Origin: a virus
DNA: 36,652 nucleotides
Strand: one strand, 5' to 3'
Virus record (IMG/VR): IMGVR_UViG_3300035695_000015
Location: 1-36,652 of that record
Under the pieces are notes generated by a model. It saw nothing but the letters and a program-made list of their open reading frames with translations, ran no database searches and had not been told where the DNA came from. Positions within the stretch are counted from its first letter, which is position 1, and the number at the start of each line of letters is the position of its first letter. Position numbers and translations under genes: made by a program. Below are positions 31,962-36,652 of the stretch, piece by piece.

Positions 31962-32517
31962 TATGAACTCCTTCGAAAGAATTACCTATTATTGAAAAAT
32001 TTCCCTCTATTCCATCAGAAACATTGTTTTCTGAATAAATTTGATCCAGATTTTTAAAAGTAATCTGAGTGTTTTCATCATAAATCTCATGATTATGAAA
32101 AACCACAATATCATTTTCATACAAAAATGATCCATTAATGTCTTTTATAGAACTGCCTTGCATCAGGCATTTTTTATCAAAAGAAGTAAATGTCTTATTA
32201 ACATCATCTTTGTAGAAGATAATCTTTGTGTTAAATCTTGGCTTGAATATGAGAGATTTTACCTTGCACATTCCAAGTTTGTCGCTCCAAAAGCGATACA
32301 TCGGAAAATGCAATATTTCCTGATTTTTAATAATATCAAGATGAGATTTATTGCTTGCTTTTAACTTACCTTTTGAATCTTGTTCAAACCGTTTCTGTTT
32401 GTCGTAGGGAATCGCGCCTAACTTATTCCACCGATAAGCAATCTGTCTGGAAACGCCAATAGCAGTCGCTGCACAACACATCGTTCCGTAATATTCGCAG
32501 ACTTCTTCAAGCGTCAT
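31939..32517 (-). CDS. Cro-type HTH protein fused to a YopX-like domain
   Basis: Residues 1-55 match the Cro/YdaS-like fold: T-L-E-E-V-C-E-Y-Y-G-T, then A-T-A-I-G-V-S-R-Q-I-A-Y-R-W-N-K-L-G-A-I-P-Y and K-G-K-L-K-A-S. The C-terminal part (about 115-185) has the YopX pattern of L-M-Q-G-S-S-I-K-D-I-N-G-S-F-L-Y-E-N-D-I-V followed later by F-S-I-I-G-N-S-F-E. The stand-alone YopX protein at 36057-36377 shows the same blocks. This is the only clear transcription-regulator candidate. Its ATG overlaps the stop of the preceding gene. Confidence 0.8.
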   Translation of the reverse strand: MTLEEVCEYYGTMCCAATAIGVSRQIAYRWNKLGAIPYDKQKRFEQDSKGKLKASNKSHLDIIKNQEILHFPMYRFWSDKLGMCKVKSLIFKPRFNTKIIFYKDDVNKTFTSFDKKCLMQGSSIKDINGSFLYENDIVVFHNHEIYDENTQITFKNLDQIYSENNVSDGIEGNFSIIGNSFEGVHSETSQDV

Positions 32518-32717
32518 TGATTATCCTTATTTTGATATCTTTTTAAAGCATCTTCATATCGAATAGTATATTTATTATGATTAGAACACGTATAAACAGA
32601 CGGTAAAAAAAATCCACCTAATGGAATTATATGATAGCGCTCAATTAGTCCTCCTTCACACTCTTCATTTTCAAAAAAACATGTTGGATGGATATATTCT
32701 TTTTTTTTAATTGCCAT
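32514..32717 (-). CDS. Small hypothetical protein with Cys/His residues
   Basis: The 67-residue product begins A-I-K-K-K-E-Y-I-H-P-T-C and has C-E-G-G, a Y-H-I-I-P-L-G-G-F-F segment and Y-T-C-S-N-H-N-K-Y. The spaced Cys and His resemble a minimal HNH/zinc fold, but no complete catalytic motif is visible. It overlaps both neighbours by one to four bases. Confidence 0.62.
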   Translation of the reverse strand: MAIKKKEYIHPTCFFENEECEGGLIERYHIIPLGGFFLPSVYTCSNHNKYTIRYEDALKRYQNKDNQ

Positions 32718-32872
32718 TAAATATCCTTTTTCAAACAGTTATTTTTTAACCAATGATCAAAGCATCCTAAAGAACAAAAATTAATCTCTGGAAGCATAGG
32801 CATCTTTACTATTCCATATAAAAGTCCATCTGGAATTTCTTTTTCACAATAATCACATATTATTTTTATCAT
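32717..32872 (-). CDS. Small zinc-ribbon protein (51 aa)
   Basis: The frame from ATG 32872 encodes C-D-Y-C near the start and F-C-S-L-G-C-F-D-H-W near the end, a likely single zinc site. The end overlaps the ATG of the next gene (TAATG), which supports it. The ribosome-binding site is weak. Confidence 0.65.
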   Translation of the reverse strand: MIKIICDYCEKEIPDGLLYGIVKMPMLPEINFCSLGCFDHWLKNNCLKKDI

Positions 32873-32939
32873 TTTTATTTTGTATCCAATTAATGCTAAA
32901 ATATATTCAACAACACCCGCTACGCCTCTTAATAATGCG

Positions 32940-32956
32940 AACCCGAGCGGGTTTTT
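32940..32956 (+). terminator. Terminator-like hairpin on the plus strand
   Basis: AACCC-GAGC-GGGTT is followed by a T run (TTTTT ends at 32956). An alternative longer stem pairs CCCGCT (32916-32921) with AGCGGG (32946-32951). No plus-strand gene precedes it, so it may block antisense transcription. Confidence 0.4.
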
Positions 32957-33293
32957 ATAATCCTAAATGGACTTGTAATTTCCATTTTTTTCTAATTCCA
33001 ATCAACCATCTGTATAGAAAAATTTTTCTATATTCAGAAGCATGCTCAAAAATTTCGTCTTCCAAATTTCCGTGTAAAAATCCACCACATTCTTTTTTCA
33101 GCCATTCTTGCGGTTTTAAACAATTAGAACATGTTTTAAAAATAGATACCTTTCCTACCCACACTCCAAAAACATGTCGGTATTTTTCTTTTTTCTCAAT
33201 GATACGGCTACATTCACAACAAATGTGTTCTTTTCTTGCTATTCTATCTGTTTCAGAATAAACAGACGCAACATCATAATCTATGGAGCACAT
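32955..33293 (-). CDS. Phage Cys-rich protein (H-I-C-C-E-C type)
   Basis: The 112-residue protein has A-R-K-E-H-I-C-C-E-C-S-R-I-I-E-K, K-Y-R-H-V-F-G-V-W and K-T-C-S-N-C, a pattern I know from small phage proteins that probably bind one zinc. The C-terminal half is helical and basic. The function is not known. It begins 15 bases downstream of the tRNA gene. Confidence 0.75.
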   Translation of the reverse strand: MCSIDYDVASVYSETDRIARKEHICCECSRIIEKKEKYRHVFGVWVGKVSIFKTCSNCLKPQEWLKKECGGFLHGNLEDEIFEHASEYRKIFLYRWLIGIRKKWKLQVHLGL

Positions 33294-33307
33294 TTATAAG
33301 ATCCTCT

Positions 33308-33389
33308 TGGAAAGGGCTGGATTCGAACCAGCGCGCCTTTTGGGAGCAAATTTACAGTCTGCCGGTTTCAGCCACTCACCCACCTTTTC
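33308..33389 (-). tRNA. tRNA-Tyr (anticodon GUA)
   Basis: The minus-strand RNA folds as a type II tRNA: acceptor GAAAAGG/CCTTTCC with one A-C mismatch, D arm with GAGTGGCTGAA loop, anticodon stem GCAGA/TTTGC with loop CTGTAAA, a variable arm, and a T arm GCTGG-TTCGAAT-CCAGC. The anticodon GTA reads tyrosine codons, and the long variable arm fits bacterial tRNA-Tyr. CCA is not encoded. It is the only tRNA noticed in the window. Confidence 0.93.
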
Positions 33390-33416
33390 TAAAAAATTAA
33401 AATCGTCGGCCGTAAA

Positions 33417-33566
33417 CTATTTAACTTTACAGCATTTTACACAGCAATATTTATATCCCGGATATAACACTGTAAAACAATAAATATGAGTCATATCTTT
33501 AAAAATATGTCCTCCCGATTTGTAGCATTTATATCGGTCTATCCAATCCATCATTTTAAATAGCAT
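33417..33566 (-). CDS. Small Cys-rich protein (49 aa)
   Basis: The minus-strand frame from ATG 33566 has AAAGGATA upstream. It contains Y-K-C-Y-K-S-G-G-H and ends Y-C-C-V-K-C-C-K-V-K, giving six Cys. It lies between the tRNA and the structured RNA candidate. No family recognised. Confidence 0.55.
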   Translation of the reverse strand: MLFKMMDWIDRYKCYKSGGHIFKDMTHIYCFTVLYPGYKYCCVKCCKVK

Positions 33567-33584
33567 AAATTATCCTTTAACCTT

Positions 33585-33702
33585 GAGACGCTGCCCGAAT
33601 TGCACGGGCTTGATAGGATTGCCACAATTTCAGGTGTTAGCGCGCATCCCTTAGTACCTATCTTTAGGACTTCATCGTTTCGCTGTCAACGCCGAGCGTC
33701 TC
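33585..33702 (-). ncRNA. Candidate structured RNA (about 118 nt)
   Basis: GAGACGCT (33585-33592) and AGCGTCTC (33695-33702) form a perfect 8-bp closing stem. Directly next to it lies hairpin GCCCG/CGGGC (33593-33597 with 33605-33609), and inside is GATAGG/CCTATC (33612-33617 with 33657-33662). The stretch is clearly more GC-rich than its surroundings and has no good reading frame. Strand is assumed from the neighbouring genes. I do not recognise an Rfam-like family. Confidence 0.5.
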
Positions 33703-33708
33703 GTAAAC

Positions 33709-34029
33709 TTAGCTTTCTAAAAGATGTTTCAATAATTCTTTTTTCTTATCAATATCCATTTCCTCTTTTGACTTATCAATAATTTCAAATTCAAAATCAT
33801 CAACATTGTCAATCTGTAGGATTTCTTTAATAACTCTACGCGTAGTTTCTTCATCATCATAATTACCGTAACATTTATTGTCAGATTTAAGATTAACTCG
33901 GATAAAGTATTTTATAGAATCTTTTGAAATAACCTTTGCTGCTCCTAGCATATCAATTTCATTCAAATTTATATAAACATCATCAGGCAAACCCTTCTTA
34001 TCTTTTGTTTTTAACAAATAAAACGACAT
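33709..34029 (-). CDS. Hypothetical acidic protein (106 aa)
   Basis: The product starts S-F-Y-L-L-K-T-K-D-K-K and is mixed alpha/beta with many Asp and Glu and a Lys-rich C-terminal helix. ATAGGAGAAAGTA precedes the ATG. It belongs to a group of four small genes (33709-34928) with similar acidic composition. No family recognised. Confidence 0.7.
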   Translation of the reverse strand: MSFYLLKTKDKKGLPDDVYINLNEIDMLGAAKVISKDSIKYFIRVNLKSDNKCYGNYDDEETTRRVIKEILQIDNVDDFEFEIIDKSKEEMDIDKKKELLKHLLES

Positions 34030-34044
34030 TACTTTCTCCTATTT

Positions 34045-34251
34045 TTAATCAATAAATTTTTGTAAAATTTTTCTAAATGCATTAGCTTTAATTGAAAAAA
34101 GAGGAAATAATTCCTTATTTTCATCATCTGAAATTTTAACAGTTATAATATTTTCATCATCATGTTTAGTAAATTGCATATTTAAACCAGTTGGAAAATC
34201 AGGATCATCCTCATTTTCATCATGTAAAGAATAATATACTTCTGTTAACAT
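34045..34251 (-). CDS. Small acidic protein (68 aa)
   Basis: The 68-residue product is rich in Asp, Glu and Asn with a D-E-N-E-D-D-P-D-F-P stretch and a hydrophobic C-terminal helix. TTGGAGAATAA precedes the ATG. Small acidic phage proteins of this kind are often inhibitors of host proteins, but no family can be assigned. Confidence 0.68.
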   Translation of the reverse strand: MLTEVYYSLHDENEDDPDFPTGLNMQFTKHDDENIITVKISDDENKELFPLFSIKANAFRKILQKFID

Positions 34252-34263
34252 TTATTCTCCAAT

Positions 34264-34449
34264 TTATCCTATTTCTTTTAACATCATTTTATGGCCTAAA
34301 ATATCACAATTTCCTATCTTGGCTTCGAATTCCATTTTTACCAGCTCCGCTATATCTGCAGGTGAAGAAGATTGAGAAGCATGAACATCTCTGTCAACCA
34401 ATTTTATTCTTATGTCTACATATCCATTTACAATATATGTTGAGCTCAT
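34264..34449 (-). CDS. Small hypothetical protein (61 aa)
   Basis: The product begins with beta-like S-S-T-Y-I-V-N-G-Y-V-D-I-R-I-K and has a helix around residues 29-43. TTGGAGAGAAAATT precedes the ATG at 34449. It is the first well-supported gene after the leftward promoter at about 34.67 kb. Confidence 0.66.
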   Translation of the reverse strand: MSSTYIVNGYVDIRIKLVDRDVHASQSSSPADIAELVKMEFEAKIGNCDILGHKMMLKEIG

Positions 34450-34565
34450 AATTTTCTCTCCAAAAAAGGCGGCTTCCTACATCTCGTATCTGATTTCGAA
34501 TAGATTAAAATTAAGTGCACGTCATTAATCATCTTCTCTTTTCCCATGCTCACAGAGGCTTTCAC
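34446..34565 (-). CDS. Possible 39-aa leader-encoded peptide
   Basis: A frame from GTG 34565 (or ATG 34547) ends in a TGA that overlaps the ATG of the next gene (ATGA), as for many true gene pairs here. The ribosome-binding site is poor and the region looks structured, so the frame may be accidental. Confidence 0.28.
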   Translation of the reverse strand: MKASVSMGKEKMINDVHLILIYSKSDTRCRKPPFLERKL

Positions 34566-34664
34566 TCTCGCGGGCAATCTTACATAGGATCGTCAGCCAT
34601 AATCTTTACCTACTCTCCCCCGCCACATAGCAGATGTTAACAGGGGGATTTCGGATGACTTTTC
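34462..34664 (-). ncRNA. Candidate structured leader or ncRNA (about 200 nt)
   Basis: Transcripts from the -10 at 34671-34676 would begin near 34664. They contain a CCCCC/GGGGG stem (34643-34647 with 34617-34621). They also hold GGCGG (34620-34624) that can pair with CCGCC (34468-34472), which is directly followed by six T (34462-34467), a terminator-like end. Two mutually exclusive pairings of the G-rich strand would allow attenuation. The region is GC-richer than its surroundings and has no convincing gene. Confidence 0.42.
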
Positions 34665-34670
34665 ATGGTT

Positions 34671-34688
34671 ATTATACAATTACCATGT
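34671..34688 (-). promoter_or_regulatory. Leftward promoter -10 with ACATGGTAA operator
   Basis: On the minus strand ACATGGTAA (34680-34688) is followed by TTG and TATAAT (34671-34676). A second, degenerate site (CATGGTTA, 34664-34671) lies on the other side. The -35 region is poor. The promoter would drive the leftward regulatory and replication genes. Confidence 0.55.
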
Positions 34689-34706
34689 GAAATTTAGTAG
34701 TTATTT

Positions 34707-34928
34707 TTAACCGTCTTTTTTATATAAATCAGCTTCTTCAATTATTTGTTGTTTAAAGTCTTCGATGAAATCCCATACCGTAAATTTAGCTATTTCGTTG
34801 CTTTCTTGATTATCAAGGCTATTCAATACCATTTCTAAACATGCATCGAAACCTTCCCAGAAACTTATATCCGGATCAAATTTGTTAGGTATGATTAAAC
34901 GAACTGAATCATCTTTAAATATTTCCAT
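34707..34928 (-). CDS. Small acidic protein (73 aa), divergent from yqaJ
   Basis: The 73-residue protein begins E-I-F-K-D-D-S-V-R-L-I-I and has an acidic, aromatic helical second half (T-V-W-D-F-I-E-D-F-K-Q-Q). It is divergently oriented to the rightward promoter, with AAGG nine bases before the ATG. Position next to a key promoter would suit a regulator, but there is no HTH. Confidence 0.65.
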   Translation of the reverse strand: MEIFKDDSVRLIIPNKFDPDISFWEGFDACLEMVLNSLDNQESNEIAKFTVWDFIEDFKQQIIEEADLYKKDG

Positions 34929-34956
34929 AAATTTAAACCTTTTTAAAATTTATCTG

Positions 34957-34985
34957 TTGACATGGTAAAACATCCTCGCTACAAT
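34957..34985 (+). promoter_or_regulatory. Early rightward promoter with ACATGGTAA operator
   Basis: TTGACA (34957-34962) and TACAAT (34980-34985) are separated by exactly 17 bases, close to the sigma70 consensus. ACATGGTAA (34960-34968) overlaps the -35 box and spacer, so a bound protein would block polymerase. It drives yqaJ and the long early operon. Confidence 0.82.
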
Positions 34986-34992
34986 TACAACC

Positions 34993-35054
34993 GTTGAATA
35001 CTTAAATGAGATTTCTCGAATCAGTGATGTGGCGCGAATGTTTGGGTATTCAAC
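34993..35054 (+). promoter_or_regulatory. Inverted repeat in the early-operon 5' leader
   Basis: GTTGAATAC (34993-35001) and GTATTCAAC (35046-35054) are perfect inverted copies enclosing 44 bases, just after the expected transcription start. The stem would fold at the 5' end of the mRNA and ends about 30 bases before the yqaJ start. Confidence 0.55.
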
Positions 35055-35085
35055 ATTATTATTAACTAACTTACGTAGATAACCT

Positions 35086-35934
35086 ATGATAACTGAAGAA
35101 CAAAGATTAGAAAGACGACTAGGAATCGGCGGATCGGATATGCCGATTATTCTAGGATTCTCAAGCTATAAAACCCCTTACCAGCTTTACTGCGAAAAGA
35201 AAGGAATAATAGATACTACTTTTGAAAAGACTCCCCTACAATACTGGGGAGAACAATTAGAGCCTGTTATCCGTAGAGAATTCAGAAAACGTAATCATGT
35301 TTTAATCAAGAACCCCAAAACAACATTCGTTCATCCATTCTATGACTTTATCCGTGGAAATCTGGATGGATTCATTCCCAAGTGGAATGCTGTATTTGAG
35401 GCCAAGTGCTCTCATGCCTTCATGGCGCAGAATTGGGGTGAATCTGGTTCAGATACGATTCCAATGGAATATCTGGTACAGGTAGCCTTCTATTGCAGCA
35501 TAACGAACTCAGATGCGGCCTATATAGCTGTCCTGATCGGAGGGAACGATTATCGGGAATTCAAATATACCCGTGATCTTGAGCTTGAACACAACATCAT
35601 AAATGCAGCCGCTAACTTCTGGTATGCGGTACAACATGATATTGCTCCACCCCCTACTGCTATGATTGACCTAAAGTTAATGTACCCTAAAACAGACCCT
35701 AATAAGATTAAAACAATTAACAAAGAAATAATGGAACAATACTCACGATTTGTGGGTGTCAAGGAAAAAATCAAAGAACTTACAGAACAGGCCAACAAAG
35801 AAAGATTTAACATATTGAAGTTTATGGAAGATACAGAATGCCTTGTTGATGAATGGGGAAATACCATTGCAACAGCAAAAATCAATAAAAGAGGAACTAG
35901 AACGTTTTTGGTTAAAGGAGATAGAGATGAATGA
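35086..35934 (+). CDS. YqaJ-family recombination exonuclease
   Basis: The 282-residue protein has the YqaJ/lambda-exonuclease signature: G-I-G-G-S-D (residues 13-18), Y-W-G-E-Q-L-E-P (near 53-60), G-N-L-D-G-F (Asp94), F-E-A-K-C (Glu105, Lys107) and Y-L-V-Q-V (Gln132). These are the metal-binding residues of the PD-(D/E)xK fold. It digests one strand of double-stranded DNA ends to make tails for RecT. It is the first gene of the early operon, with only a weak ribosome-binding site. Confidence 0.9.
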   Translation: MITEEQRLERRLGIGGSDMPIILGFSSYKTPYQLYCEKKGIIDTTFEKTPLQYWGEQLEPVIRREFRKRNHVLIKNPKTTFVHPFYDFIRGNLDGFIPKWNAVFEAKCSHAFMAQNWGESGSDTIPMEYLVQVAFYCSITNSDAAYIAVLIGGNDYREFKYTRDLELEHNIINAAANFWYAVQHDIAPPPTAMIDLKLMYPKTDPNKIKTINKEIMEQYSRFVGVKEKIKELTEQANKERFNILKFMEDTECLVDEWGNTIATAKINKRGTRTFLVKGDRDE

Positions 35935-36073
35935 ATTCGACCTTGAAAGAATCACGATAGAATTTAAAAAATCACAAATGCATGACCCTGTGATATTTAA
36001 AGGAACCGTTAAGGAATTTTTTGAACAGTCTGCTAAATTAATACTGGATAAAGAATATGAACCGAGAAATTAA
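35927..36073 (+). CDS. Small hypothetical protein (48 aa)
   Basis: I start it at ATG 35927, which has AAAGGAG seven bases upstream and overlaps the yqaJ stop; the frame is open upstream inside yqaJ but this start fits better. The product is acidic (N-E-F-D-L-E-R-I-T-I-E-F-K) and overlaps the yopX gene by 17 bases. No family recognised. Confidence 0.65.
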   Translation: MNEFDLERITIEFKKSQMHDPVIFKGTVKEFFEQSAKLILDKEYEPRN

Positions 36074-36377
36074 GTTTAGATATTTTTGCTCAAAAGATAA
36101 AAAAATGGTTTATTCGGATGAGTTTCCTGGATTTGAAGGATTCTTCTGTCATTTTGATAATCAATCAAATCCATTGCAGTTCTACACCGGATTAAAAGAC
36201 AAAAACGGAAAGGAGATTTATGACGGGGATATATTAAAAACACCATTTGGAATAATAATCATGTGTTATGAAGATCACATATACAGATGCGGGGTTAGTC
36301 AATCTTGTATTACGATGGAACATTTAGAAATAATAGGCAACATCCACGAAAATCCAGAATTATTGGAGAAACCATGA
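36057..36377 (+). CDS. YopX-family protein
   Basis: The 106-residue protein has the YopX hallmarks: N-terminal N-R-E-I-K-F-R-Y-F, the central L-Q-F-Y-T-G-L-K-D-K-N-G-K-E-I-Y-D-G-D-I-L and a C-terminal L-E-I-I-G-N-I-H-E-N-P-E-L-L. YopX proteins are common in phages of many bacteria, with unknown function. Its stop overlaps the DUF551 start (ATGA). A related domain is fused to an HTH at 31939-32517. Confidence 0.88.
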   Translation: MNREIKFRYFCSKDKKMVYSDEFPGFEGFFCHFDNQSNPLQFYTGLKDKNGKEIYDGDILKTPFGIIIMCYEDHIYRCGVSQSCITMEHLEIIGNIHENPELLEKP

Positions 36378-36652
36378 CTAACAATGAATTTAATAATTGG
36401 ATAGATATACATGAAAAATTACCTATAGACGGTCAAAGATGCATTATATGGGATGAACGGTCTCATGTTTCTTACAATGGAAACCCAGAAACAATAGTTC
36501 ATGTTTATGCAGCATGGTTCATACAAGGTGAACATCGCCCAAATGGACCATGGCGATCATGTGATACCGGTTTTAGTAATAATAAATACCCTTGGTGCTG
36601 GAAAGATGGCGCAATGACATGGGAAAGTCAATACGTAACTCATTGGATGCCA
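36374..36652 (+). CDS. DUF551-type protein, N-terminal part (continues at the left end of the window)
   Basis: The ATG at 36374 overlaps the yopX stop, and AACC follows a GGAG. The frame is open to the window end and continues at position 2 after joining the ends, to stop at 163. The N terminus I-D-I-H-E-K-L-P-I-D-G-Q-R resembles the start of the other DUF551 protein. The joined protein is about 105 residues. Confidence 0.85.
   Translation, partial: MTNNEFNNWIDIHEKLPIDGQRCIIWDERSHVSYNGNPETIVHVYAAWFIQGEHRPNGPWRSCDTGFSNNKYPWCWKDGAMTWESQYVTHWMP
36526..36652. repeat. Terminal direct repeat, right copy
   Basis: This is identical to 1-127 and marks the circular closure of the assembly. Confidence 0.97.

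Noticed and set aside
33283-33483. Plus-strand reading frame of 66 codons across 33.3-33.5 kb
   Set aside because: It covers the tRNA-Tyr gene on the other strand and the start of a minus-strand gene, and has no ribosome-binding site.
33585-33702. Hammerhead, group I or group II ribozyme in the structured RNA candidate
   Set aside because: Fragments such as CGAAAC and CGATGAAG occur, but the conserved core elements are not in the required order on either strand.
35014-35073. A 19-residue leader peptide in the early mRNA leader
   Set aside because: There is an ATG frame, but it has no ribosome-binding site, and the inverted repeat explains the region better.
1-36652. CRISPR arrays, insertion sequences and integrase or attachment sites
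   Set aside because: No regularly spaced repeats, transposase or integrase genes were found; the repeats present are inside fibre genes or regulatory regions.

Overview
The window is essentially one complete circular genome of a P22-like short-tailed (podovirus-type) phage. The first 127 bases (1-127) are repeated exactly as the last 127 (36526-36652), and one gene (a DUF551-type protein) runs across that junction, so the unique genome is about 36,525 bp. An overlap of exactly 127 bases is what a k=127 assembly of a circular or circularly permuted molecule leaves. The DNA is AT-rich, most clearly in the small early genes. Short Shine-Dalgarno sites and stop/start overlaps (ATGA, TAATG) are used throughout. 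The P22-type head and tail genes, RecT/YqaJ pair, GH108 lysin, YopX and DUF551 proteins suggest a low-GC gammaproteobacterial host, but the host cannot be named from the sequence.

Layout. (1) A rightward early/recombination operon starts at a good sigma70-type promoter (34957-34985). It runs through yqaJ exonuclease, a small gene, yopX, the junction-spanning DUF551 gene, recT, many small unknown genes, a short ssb and several membrane microproteins, ending near 5868. (2) A leftward late operon runs from a promoter near 28.6 kb down to 5840: a zinc-finger microprotein, small terminase, small Cys-rich genes, large terminase, portal, scaffold, P22-like coat, a probable decoration protein, gp4-like and gp10-like tail accessory proteins, probable needle and ejection proteins, tailspike/fibre proteins, GH108 endolysin and a VRR-NUC nuclease. 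Intrinsic terminators after the coat gene, the decoration gene and the fibre genes subdivide it. (3) A rightward cassette of four tiny genes (28727-29399) has its own promoter with three operator copies and its own terminator. (4) A leftward regulatory/replication region (34928 down to 29755) holds small unknown genes, two GC-rich structured RNA candidates, one tRNA-Tyr(GUA), a Cro-type HTH protein fused to a YopX-like domain, a zinc protein and a winged-helix replication initiator gene that appears to contain the origin.

How it fits together. The motif ACATGGTAA recurs at three promoter regions (28641-28693, 34680-34688, 34960-34968), which suggests one regulator controls the cassette, the replication side and the recombination side. 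The HTH-YopX fusion is the only clear DNA-binding regulator candidate. No integrase and no CI-type repressor were seen, so the phage is either virulent or keeps lysogeny functions that I cannot recognise. The best candidates for undescribed biology are the operator network, the origin-like hairpin and iteron cluster inside the initiator gene, the two structured RNA candidates, and the Cys-rich mini-cassette.
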